9,147 nt of DNA from Planctomycetaceae bacterium. GTDB lineage: Bacteria > Planctomycetota > Planctomycetia > Pirellulales > Thermoguttaceae. Below are positions 1 through 6,011 of the stretch, piece by piece; the first letter of the stretch is position 1, and each line of letters opens with the position of its first letter. The DNA lies in NCBI GenBank assembly GCA_031276415.1, contig JAISNF010000338.1, positions 1 to 9,147 on the forward strand, read 5' to 3'. Below the pieces are notes generated by a model. It did no database searches, was not told where the DNA came from, and saw nothing but the letters and a program-made list of their open reading frames with translations. The position numbers and the translations under genes are program-made.

Positions 1-330
1 ATGACCAATGTCATGAAGCAACGCCGTAACAATCAGAAGTTCCGCATCCTGTTTTGAAATAACCGCCGTAAAATGCGGAAGATGCGCCAATCGTTTCAAA
101 AACAATAACGCCAAACGATAAACACCCAAAGAATGTTCAAAACGTGTATGTCTCGCCGCCGGATACACCAAAGACACCAAACCAACCTGCGTCATTTTCG
201 CAAGCCGGCGAAATGCCTCCGTGTCCATCATGCGCCGCACCCGATCCGTCAACGGAACATCCAACTCCGGCGGTATCCGAACAGAACCAACATGCGAATC
301 AAGCCCAACAATTTCAGGAATCGTTAACAA
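1..330 (-). CDS. HD-domain phosphohydrolase (COG1078-like), partial; C-terminus beyond left edge
   Basis: The minus strand is open from a TAA at 340-342 down to position 1 and gives 110 residues. The stretch DTEAFRRLAKMTQVG (residues 36-50), then YPAARHTRFEHSLGV (56-70) and LLHDIGH (104-110), is the N-terminal signature of the COG1078 HD superfamily (SAMHD1/dGTPase-like phosphohydrolases). H66 and the H106-D107 pair are the expected metal ligands. The rest of the HD domain lies outside the window. The only usual start codon between the upstream stop and the conserved region is TTG at 328-330; the next ATG (229-231, residue 34) would remove conserved N-terminal sequence. No Shine-Dalgarno motif is seen. 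Family members hydrolyse nucleotides or phosphoesters; the substrate here cannot be told. The plus-strand reading frames over this stretch are shadows. Family assignment is firm, exact start less so. Confidence 0.85.
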   Translation of the reverse strand, partial: MLTIPEIVGLDSHVGSVRIPPELDVPLTDRVRRMMDTEAFRRLAKMTQVGLVSLVYPAARHTRFEHSLGVYRLALLFLKRLAHLPHFTAVISKQDAELLIVTALLHDIGH

Positions 331-340
331 AGAAATATTT

Positions 341-385
341 TAGGAAACTCTAAAAACCACAAATTTATTTTTATTAACCACAAAG
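341..385 (+). repeat. Composite repeat, left copy
   Basis: This 45-bp block begins TAGGAAACT and ends ATTAACCACAAAG. It matches 8704-8750 in the same orientation at about 41 positions, with four transitions and two one-base gaps. It leads directly into the ACCACAGAG-type arm that follows. It starts within the TAA that closes the frame upstream of the HD gene. Confidence 0.75.
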
Positions 386-512
386 GCACAGAGAGTACAG
401 AGGAAATTTTTAATTGGAATCAAAATATTTTTTAATTTTATTATTGACTTTTGACCTAAAAATAATTTTTTTAAATTTCTTCTCTGTGAACTCTGTGTTC
501 TCTGTGGTTAAA
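374..512. repeat. Inverted repeat pair of the ACCACAGAG family
   Basis: The left arm (374-411, starting TTAACCACAAAGG) and the right arm (473-512, ending TCTCTGTGGTTAA) are near-complementary and separated by about 60 bp of AT-rich sequence. The reverse complement of the right arm is nearly identical to 8866-8907. Each arm carries CACAGAG-like words spaced about 9 bp apart. Transcribed, it could form a long hairpin between the ATPase stop and the HD gene start. A role in termination is possible but not shown. Similar strings are, from memory, widespread in environmental bacterial genomes. Confidence 0.8.
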
Positions 513-521
513 TAATCTGTA

Positions 522-549
522 CTTAAATAAACAGTGCTTAAATAAACAG
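522..549. repeat. Two direct copies of a 13-bp unit
   Basis: CTTAAATAAACAG occurs at 522-534 and again at 537-549, separated by two bases. It lies in the 331-653 spacer downstream of the ATPase gene. No function is evident. Confidence 0.75.
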
Positions 550-572
550 GCGGTTATTAAAAGTTACCTTTA

Positions 573-600
573 GTTAATTGTTAATTGTTAATTGTTAATA
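573..600. repeat. Heptamer tandem array (GTTAATT)
   Basis: Three perfect GTTAATT units (573-593) and one variant GTTAATA (594-600). It resembles the longer heptamer array at 5574-5647. With the preceding entries this accounts for most of the gene-free stretch 331-653; the remainder is AT-rich with no other signal that I can see. Confidence 0.75.
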
Positions 601-653
601 ATCAAATAGATAATAATATTTGTGTCCGATTATAATCCGAATGCCCGCACCCT

Positions 654-2291
654 TCAACATCCCAATATTGTTACGTTGTTTGTTTCATCAATTGTCCATG
701 AAATCTTTTCGTCCCACGATAACTCTTTGGCTTGAGGACGACGATCAAAAATCACCAGATAAGCAGGAGCCGAAATATCTATCTTGTCACGATAACCCTG
801 AATCTGCTTCAAACCCTCTTCCCTGACAACAACAGGCGTATCGTAATAATAAATAATTTTCACCTCAATAATGTAATATTTACCGGCATATTCTACCGCT
901 AAATCCAAACGCCCGCGACCAGCAGCATATTCCCTGTCAATATGTCCGCCGCCATTCGTAACCCGTTGCAAAAATGCCATCAATAATAAATGCGGAAACG
1001 CTTCCGTATAATCAGATTTTTGTTCCCATATCTCGGAATGCCGACGCCAAAATTTTTGAAATTCGAGTAACAAATTATCCATGTCCAATTCACCATTCGG
1101 TTTTTGCCATTGCCAAACAGGTTCCGGTATTGCCAATTGCGTACTAAATGTCATTTGACGGATAATAACTTCCTTGTAAATCGGATTGGCAATTTGTGGT
1201 GTACCGTTTTCTATTGTTACCAAACCAAGATCCATACACATCCGAAACGCTTCACTTTCCGCCAATGACGGATTGGATTCTCCGGTAACTAATGATTCAA
1301 TAATATAACGTATCTGCGGATTTTCCAAACGATAAGCCAATGCGTCCAAATGAGTTTCTCGTGCCATAATCATTTGTTCCCGCGCTTGACGAATGTGTTC
1401 CAATGTAAGCGTTTCCGTACTTTCTCCGTCCAAAATACGAAGCGTTGCCCGTTTAAACAGGGAATTTACAATCCAAGGCTGCCCATTAGATTGTTCATAA
1501 ACATAATCAAGAGCCTCCTGAGTAATTTGTTGTCCGGTTTCCTGTGTCCGTTGGGCAAATAATTTAGCAATATCATCCTTGACAAAATTGGACAACATCG
1601 CCGAATCTTCTTTGATATTGAACGGCGAACCCGGATTAACCGGTTTTCCGTCTTTTGCCGCAACAATATAATCTTTCAAGTCGCGCAGACCAACCAAAGC
1701 AATAGACACAGGAAAATTACCCACACCACGCGAAGAAAAACCTCCACGTAACTGACGCAGGAAACTTATCATCACTTCACCAGTAAGCACATCCACCTCG
1801 TCAAATAAAACAATCAACGGTTTGGGCGCAACCAATTCCGACCATTTAATAAGCGTAGAACGCAAAAGCCCTTCGGAAATTTTGAAGTCAATAGACGAAA
1901 TAGATGTTGTGCGGAAATAATTAAAAAAACGTTTAATAAATCCTTCGGAAACTCTCTGATCAATAGATGGAACAGGTAATTTTGATAATCCCGCAAAATC
2001 ACAAATGTCACGATATATCGTAAGCATTGCTTTTTCAGAGTCTGTTATCCCCTGACAATCTTCAACACTCACATAACAGGCAACCCCCTCTCCACTCGTA
2101 TTGATTTCACGCGCCCAACTTTTCAGGAAAGTAGTCTTGCCGGTCTGTCTTGGCGCATGAAGAACCCAATACAATTTGTCCTTAATGTAACGATGCAACT
2201 GCGACCCGACCAAACGGTTTTCCGGCGGAAGCATGTAATGTTCTTCAGGATTACAAGGTCCCGTTGTATTGAAAAAACGGCGTCTGCTCAT
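654..2291 (-). CDS. AAA-like ATPase with C-terminal PD-(D/E)XK nuclease domain
   Basis: A 545-residue protein in two parts. Residues 1-310 are an AAA-like ATPase: the N-terminal signature FFNTTGPCNPEEHYMLPP (6-23), Walker A APRQTGKTT (46-54, with Ala in place of the first Gly), Walker B LIVLFDEVD (159-167), and a sensor-like VSIALVGLRD (195-204). Residues 430-505 look like a PD-(D/E)XK nuclease fold: RLDLAVEY gives D463, IIEVK gives E476 and K478, and KQIQGY (495-500) matches the Q-x-x-x-Y helix of the fold. Between them lies a helical region. The ATG at 2289-2291 is a good start but has no Shine-Dalgarno. It lies 119 bp downstream of folC on the same strand. Such ATPase-nuclease proteins are scattered across bacteria and their role is unsettled; a part in genome conflict or DNA processing is inference. 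The protein appears intact, with all core motifs present. The Tat-like SRRRFF start is not followed by a hydrophobic segment, so it is probably cytoplasmic. Confidence 0.88.
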   Translation of the reverse strand: MSRRRFFNTTGPCNPEEHYMLPPENRLVGSQLHRYIKDKLYWVLHAPRQTGKTTFLKSWAREINTSGEGVACYVSVEDCQGITDSEKAMLTIYRDICDFAGLSKLPVPSIDQRVSEGFIKRFFNYFRTTSISSIDFKISEGLLRSTLIKWSELVAPKPLIVLFDEVDVLTGEVMISFLRQLRGGFSSRGVGNFPVSIALVGLRDLKDYIVAAKDGKPVNPGSPFNIKEDSAMLSNFVKDDIAKLFAQRTQETGQQITQEALDYVYEQSNGQPWIVNSLFKRATLRILDGESTETLTLEHIRQAREQMIMARETHLDALAYRLENPQIRYIIESLVTGESNPSLAESEAFRMCMDLGLVTIENGTPQIANPIYKEVIIRQMTFSTQLAIPEPVWQWQKPNGELDMDNLLLEFQKFWRRHSEIWEQKSDYTEAFPHLLLMAFLQRVTNGGGHIDREYAAGRGRLDLAVEYAGKYYIIEVKIIYYYDTPVVVREEGLKQIQGYRDKIDISAPAYLVIFDRRPQAKELSWDEKISWTIDETNNVTILGC

Positions 2292-2410
2292 AATATTTTA
2301 ATTGTTATAATTTAATACTCGTGATCAAAAAATAAAACTGCCTGAATAATTACAATAAATTCCATTGATTAGAAATTATTTATTGAAATTTATCGTTTTA
2401 GAAAAGTAAG

Positions 2411-4039
2411 TTACACATTTACATCTTCATTATCTTTATTATTTTCATTATCTTTATTATTTTCATTATTTACTGCTAATTCGTTATTTGTTGCTAAAAT
2501 TTGTTCGAATAAAAATTGGCGTAGTTCGGCTGCCAGAAACATGGAACCGGTAATACAAATGACATCATCAGGTGTTGATTCCGCCCAAGTTTTTTGTAAC
2601 GCCTCACAACAATTCTCGATAATTTCAATTTGAATATCGTTTGGTTTAGAATTGGAAACCGTTTGAGTAATAGAGGCGTTGGTATTGTTATTGACGCTTT
2701 CAGAAGATTGTGAATTTTGTGTCAGAATTACCGAATCTTCTTGTAGCAAAATACCGGAATTTTCTTCGGTTACGCCAAAAAATTCTTCTTTCATACTGAC
2801 AGGAGCATTGGGCAACGAACTCGCAATTGTTTTGAGTCCTTGCGGCGGAAAATGACGAGGATTTAAAGAATACTGAGTCAGAATAATCCGTTCAAAATAT
2901 TGCATCAAATCCATCAACATTCCTTCAACATCTTTACCAAGTGAAATCCCAAAAATAACAGTAAACCGCTTATCAGGAAAAACTGTTTTCACTGTTTTAA
3001 TCAACGCCCTCAACGAAGAACGATTATGCGCCCCGTCCACAACCACAACCGGTAATGTGTCCGAAGAACGAATTATTTCAACACGAATAGGAAGATATGC
3101 CTTCCGAAGTCCGTTACGAATATCGTCCTGATTTAATACAATCCGGCTCGTCTTAGCGTGTAACAACAACGCCGCCGCTATCGCCAGTGAAGCGTTACGT
3201 ATTTGATGCAAACCGAATAAATTCAAGGACAAATTTTTAAGTTCAAAATCCAACGGAAATTTGTTCGGAATCGTTCGGAAACGGAAACATTTTTGAATAT
3301 TTTCATTATGGCTGTTTCGGTGAATACTAAACGCTTCGCCTAAGAAAAATTGCGGCGCACAATGTTTTTTAGCAATGTTACGAATTGTTGTTTGCGCTTC
3401 GGAATTTCGAACCGCCGAGATTAAAGGAATCCCCGGTTTGATAATTCCTGCTTTTTCGGCGGCAATATCCGCCAAAGTCGGTCCTAATTGGGCGATATGA
3501 TCAAAACTAATACTCGTAATAATAGTTACATCAGGACGGCAAACATTGGTTGCATCCAAACGTCCGCCCATACCAACTTCAAAAATCGCTACATCAACTT
3601 CTTGTTGGGCAAAATATTCAAACGCAAACACCGTGATCAGTTCAAAATAAGTTAGTTCTTGAAACAGTTTCGAATTCCAAGCGTTCATCCGCTCACAAAG
3701 CGAAGACATTAATTCGATAAAATCTTTTTCGCTACACGAAATTCCGTTGATGGCGATTCGCTCCCGAACCGAATAAAGATGCGGCGACGAAAAACGTCCG
3801 ACACGACAATGATTTTCAAGAAGAATCGATTCCAGCAAAACACAAGTTGAACCTTTACCTTTTGTTCCTGCAACATGAACAGTTCTGTAACGTGTTTCCG
3901 GTCTTCCCAAATATTTGAGCAATTGACGCAAATCCTCCAACCGCTCTTCCATACCGTATAATGAAAAATTATTACGAGTTTCCCAATTAACTCTTGATTC
4001 CAACAGTTTTATTACTTCGTCGAAAGTTTGCAACATCAT
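2411..4039 (-). CDS. folC: Bifunctional dihydrofolate synthase / folylpolyglutamate synthase, with extra insert and tail
   Basis: FolC of the Mur-ligase superfamily, which ligates glutamate to dihydropteroate and to reduced folates using ATP in the cytosol. Visible motifs: P-loop HVAGTKGKGST (55-65), folate/omega-loop region SSPHLYSVRERI (84-95), FEVGMGGRLDATN (153-165), SISFDHIAQLG (176-186), EKAGIIK (195-201, where K196 occupies the usual carbamylated-lysine position), and in the C-terminal domain LPIRVEII (316-323) and VVDGAHN (333-339). At 542 residues it is about 100 longer than the usual 420-450. The excess is a Ser/Asn/Gln-rich stretch around 425-465 and an Asn/Glu/Lys/Asp tail (518-542) encoded by an 18-bp tandem repeat. 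ATG at 4037-4039 is followed by a second ATG; no Shine-Dalgarno is seen. All core catalytic motifs are present, so it should be active. It lies 142 bp downstream of the aminotransferase and 119 bp upstream of the ATPase, all on the minus strand. Confidence 0.95.
   Translation of the reverse strand: MMLQTFDEVIKLLESRVNWETRNNFSLYGMEERLEDLRQLLKYLGRPETRYRTVHVAGTKGKGSTCVLLESILLENHCRVGRFSSPHLYSVRERIAINGISCSEKDFIELMSSLCERMNAWNSKLFQELTYFELITVFAFEYFAQQEVDVAIFEVGMGGRLDATNVCRPDVTIITSISFDHIAQLGPTLADIAAEKAGIIKPGIPLISAVRNSEAQTTIRNIAKKHCAPQFFLGEAFSIHRNSHNENIQKCFRFRTIPNKFPLDFELKNLSLNLFGLHQIRNASLAIAAALLLHAKTSRIVLNQDDIRNGLRKAYLPIRVEIIRSSDTLPVVVVDGAHNRSSLRALIKTVKTVFPDKRFTVIFGISLGKDVEGMLMDLMQYFERIILTQYSLNPRHFPPQGLKTIASSLPNAPVSMKEEFFGVTEENSGILLQEDSVILTQNSQSSESVNNNTNASITQTVSNSKPNDIQIEIIENCCEALQKTWAESTPDDVICITGSMFLAAELRQFLFEQILATNNELAVNNENNKDNENNKDNEDVNV
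2427..2475. repeat. 18-bp in-frame tandem repeat in the folC 3' end
   Basis: TCATTATCTTTATTATTT occurs perfectly at 2427-2444 and 2445-2462, with a partial third copy from 2463. On the coding strand each unit adds six residues (ENNKDN register) to the FolC tail. Copy-number change would lengthen or shorten the tail without a frameshift. Confidence 0.85.
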
Positions 4040-4080
4040 TTTGAAAAGAACGGTTTGACGTGATTGCCGAAATGTTAGCG

Positions 4081-4128
4081 TATTAAAATTCGCATTAAAA
4101 TTCGTATTAAAATTCGTATTAAAATTGA
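4081..4128. repeat. 12-bp tandem repeat upstream of folC
   Basis: Four units of TATTAAAATTCG: 4081-4092, 4093-4104 (first base C), 4105-4116, and 4117-4128 (last two bases differ). It lies 42 bp upstream of the folC start and 54 bp downstream of the aminotransferase stop. No GC-rich terminator hairpin is visible in this 142-bp gap. Confidence 0.85.
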
Positions 4129-4181
4129 CGCCGGAATTTTTGTAATATTTCAGTATTGTTAGCGATTCCTATTTTAGCAAT

Positions 4182-5381
4182 TCAATGACATGAATTTACA
4201 AATTCGGAGATTCGGTCAAAAGCCTCTTGGAGAATATCCAATCCGGCAGCAAAAGACGCACGAACATATCCTTCGCAACCAAATGCTGACCCCATTACTG
4301 TGGCGACTTGTTTTTGAGTCAACAATTCCAAACAAAATTGTTCGGAATTATCAATACGAACACCGCCAAGTGTTTTACCGAGATATTTTTTAATATTGAA
4401 AAAAACATAAAATGCCCCGCTCATTTCCGAACACGTTAATCCGTCAATTTCGGCGATTCGTTTAGCGACATAATTACGGCGTTGGGTGAAGGCGTCGAGC
4501 ATTTGGGCGACACAATCTTGCGGTCCGGTTAAAGCGGCAAGTGCGGCATATTGACTGATGCTGCCCGGATTTGAAGTTTCTTGACTTTGCAATTCGCCCA
4601 TTTTTTTAGCGATATTTTCCGGACTAAGCGTCCAACCAACACGCCAACCTGTCATTGCGTAAGTTTTACTCACACCGTTGACAACAATTGTCCGTTCCTG
4701 CAAACCGGAACAAACTGTCGGAAAACTGACAAACCGGTTACTACCGTACACAAGTTTATCATAAATTTCATCGGCAATGACAAAAAGATTTTTCTTGAGG
4801 ACAATTTCCGCAATTTCGATTAGTTCTTTATTGTTATAGACGGTTCCGGTCGGATTGGACGGGTTGCACAACAAGAGCATTTTGGTTTTGGGCGTGATTG
4901 CCTGCTCAAAATGTTTGGCGGTCATTTTGAAATTTTGCGACTCTTCGGTGGGAAGAATCACCGGTATTGCGCCGGACAATTTAACCAGTTCCGCATAAGA
5001 AACCCAATACGGTGCTGGAATAATAACTTCATCATTAGGATTAAGAGTTGTGAAGAAAATATTGTGTAGCGAATGTTTGGCGCCATTGGAAACGACAACC
5101 TGAGAGGGTTTATATTCAAGCGTATAATCGTTTTTATATTTTTCGACGATTGCATTTTTGAGTTCGGGGATACCGCTGGCGAGTGTATATTTTGTGAATC
5201 CGGATTTCATTGCGGCGGTTCCGGCGTCGCAGATATGTTGCGGCGTGACGAAATCCGGCTCACCGATACTCAAATCGTACACAGTTTTACCGTGTGATTT
5301 GAGTTCTTTTGCTTTTGCCGACATAGCAAGAGTTGCGGACGGTTCCAGACCTTGAACAATTTTCGAAATGGCAATAGTCAT
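4182..5381 (-). CDS. aspC: Type Ib aspartate aminotransferase (PLP-dependent)
   Basis: A class I/II aminotransferase of fold type I, subgroup Ib (Bacillus AspB / Thermus AspC type), moving the amino group between aspartate and 2-oxoglutarate in the cytosol. With the ATG at 5379-5381 it has 399 residues, the normal family length. Motifs: KIVQGLEPSATLAMSAKAKE (7-26), SIGEPDF (38-44), VSNGAKHSL (97-105), APYWVSY (123-129), NPSNPTGT (173-180), ADEIYDKLVY (203-212), the Schiff-base lysine K239 in NGVSKTYAMTGWRVGW, and R374 in YVRASFA, which binds the substrate carboxylate. A longer frame opens with TTG at 5420, but its 13 extra residues lie partly in a tandem repeat and have no family counterpart, so I reject that start. 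There is no Shine-Dalgarno. The symbol follows Thermus use; related Ib enzymes also take prephenate or aromatic substrates, so exact specificity is inferred. Confidence 0.93.
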   Translation of the reverse strand: MTIAISKIVQGLEPSATLAMSAKAKELKSHGKTVYDLSIGEPDFVTPQHICDAGTAAMKSGFTKYTLASGIPELKNAIVEKYKNDYTLEYKPSQVVVSNGAKHSLHNIFFTTLNPNDEVIIPAPYWVSYAELVKLSGAIPVILPTEESQNFKMTAKHFEQAITPKTKMLLLCNPSNPTGTVYNNKELIEIAEIVLKKNLFVIADEIYDKLVYGSNRFVSFPTVCSGLQERTIVVNGVSKTYAMTGWRVGWTLSPENIAKKMGELQSQETSNPGSISQYAALAALTGPQDCVAQMLDAFTQRRNYVAKRIAEIDGLTCSEMSGAFYVFFNIKKYLGKTLGGVRIDNSEQFCLELLTQKQVATVMGSAFGCEGYVRASFAAGLDILQEAFDRISEFVNSCH

Positions 5382-5410
5382 AAACAATAAAAAATAGGAA
5401 AAGATAGGCA

Positions 5411-5457
5411 AAATATCCAATTAAATATCCAATAAATATCTCATGAATATCTCAACA
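5411..5457. repeat. Degenerate 11-12-bp tandem repeat upstream of the aminotransferase
   Basis: Four related units: AAATATCCAATT (5411-5422), AAATATCCAAT (5423-5433), AAATATCTCATG (5434-5445) and AATATCTCAACA (5446-5457). The array starts 30 bp upstream of the aminotransferase ATG and contains the rejected TTG start. Confidence 0.7.
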
Positions 5458-5544
5458 CAGACTTCATTTTTAACATATTACCATGAAATGTCAGAAATTG
5501 TAGGGGGACAACAATTTATTTAACAACGTCCGCCATTTAAAAGC

Positions 5545-5570
5545 GTCCGCAGATTACGCAGATGATTTTT
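5545..5570 (+). repeat. Partial copy of the CCGCAGATT palindromic element
   Basis: GTCCGCAGATTACGC followed by AGATGATTTTT matches the left arm of the hairpin at 8763-8833, with about 11 internal bases missing. No inverted partner arm follows; the sequence passes straight into the heptamer array. Confidence 0.7.
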
Positions 5571-5573
5571 TTT

Positions 5574-5647
5574 AGTTAATAGTTAGTAGTTAGTTAATAG
5601 TTAATAGTTAATAGTTAGTAGTGAATAGTGAATAGTGAATAGTGAAT
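5574..5647. repeat. Heptamer array (AGTTAAT / AGTTAGT / AGTGAAT)
   Basis: Ten heptamers plus one 4-base fragment: AGTTAAT, AGTTAGT twice, the fragment TAAT, AGTTAAT twice, AGTTAGT, then AGTGAAT four times. Variants are grouped, as expected from local duplication. The reverse complement of the units (ACTATTC, ACTAACT) resembles the next array. Confidence 0.85.
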
Positions 5648-5665
5648 AATTTCCGCATTACGAAC

Positions 5666-5707
5666 ACTCTCCACTCTCCACTCTCCACTATCAACTCTCA
5701 ACTATAA
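5666..5707. repeat. Heptamer array (ACTCTCC / ACTATCA), facing the previous one
   Basis: Six heptamers: ACTCTCC three times, then ACTATCA, ACTCTCA and ACTATAA. They share the ACT-initial pattern of the reverse complement of the 5574-5647 array and lie 18 bp from it, so the two arrays form a loose inverted pair. Confidence 0.8.
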
Positions 5708-5767
5708 AGGTCTCTTCCATGACCGGCAAACAAATGGTATGATTACGATAATGAATTTGTGGTATCG

Positions 5768-5818
5768 CTGGTATTGTCATTTGGTATTGCCATTTGGTAT
5801 TGCCATTTGGTATTGCCA
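5768..5818. repeat. 13-bp tandem repeat (TTTGGTATTGCCA)
   Basis: Three perfect units at 5780-5792, 5793-5805 and 5806-5818, preceded by a degenerate copy (CTGGTATTGTCA, 5768-5779). It lies about 195 bp upstream of the isomerase start. Each unit has a TGG...CCA mini-palindrome. Confidence 0.85.
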
Positions 5819-5829
5819 TGAACGTCTCC

Positions 5830-5853
5830 TTGCAAAAATTATTGCAAAAATCA
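5830..5853. repeat. Two-copy 12-bp tandem repeat
   Basis: TTGCAAAAATTA (5830-5841) and TTGCAAAAATCA (5842-5853) are adjacent and differ at one base. Confidence 0.65.
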
Positions 5854-5972
5854 TGTTTTTTTCTATTTTGTCAGTACCGATTTTCCATTTTTACGTAATT
5901 TTTTACCATCAAAATTTGAAATAGTCAGAACATTTTCTGCAATTTTTAATTCCCACATTTCGTTCCAAATCA

Positions 5973-6008
5973 CAAACTACAGTACAAACTACAATACAAA
6001 TTACAAGA
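5973..6008. repeat. 12-bp tandem repeat abutting the isomerase start
   Basis: Three units: CAAACTACAGTA (5973-5984), CAAACTACAATA (5985-5996) and CAAATTACAAGA (5997-6008). The last ends three bases before the ATG at 6012, so the array forms the immediate leader and takes the place of any Shine-Dalgarno sequence. Confidence 0.8.
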
Positions 6009-6011
6009 ACA

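Larger units (their letters stand above)
5382..6011. other. Divergent intergenic region, repeat-rich, no credible gene
   Basis: This 630-bp stretch separates the minus-strand aminotransferase from the plus-strand isomerase, so promoters for both should lie here. I cannot place a convincing -35/-10 pair for either. Its content is mainly repeats: 12-mers at 5411-5457, a partial CCGCAGATT element at 5545-5570, two facing heptamer arrays (5574-5647 and 5666-5707), 13-mers at 5768-5818, and 12-mers at 5830-5853 and 5973-6008. The 61-codon frame at 5739-5924 is translated repeat and has no domain or start signal. Confidence 0.8.

Noticed and set aside
133..353. Two plus-strand frames of 64 and 69 codons
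   Set aside because: They lie opposite the HD-domain coding frame, whose conserved motifs show that the minus strand is the coding one.
2260..2291. Tat signal on the ATPase (SRRRFF at residues 2-7)
   Set aside because: No hydrophobic segment follows; the conserved family N-terminus begins immediately.
5382..5420. Thirteen-residue N-terminal extension of the aminotransferase from a TTG
   Set aside because: It has no family counterpart, starts inside a tandem repeat, and the ATG at 5381 gives the normal N-terminus and length.
5574..5818. Possible CRISPR array
   Set aside because: Units are 7-13 bp and directly adjacent, with no unique spacers of 25-40 bp and no cas genes.
5739..5924. 61-codon plus-strand frame
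   Set aside because: It is largely the translation of 13-bp and 12-bp tandem repeats, with no domain and no start signal.
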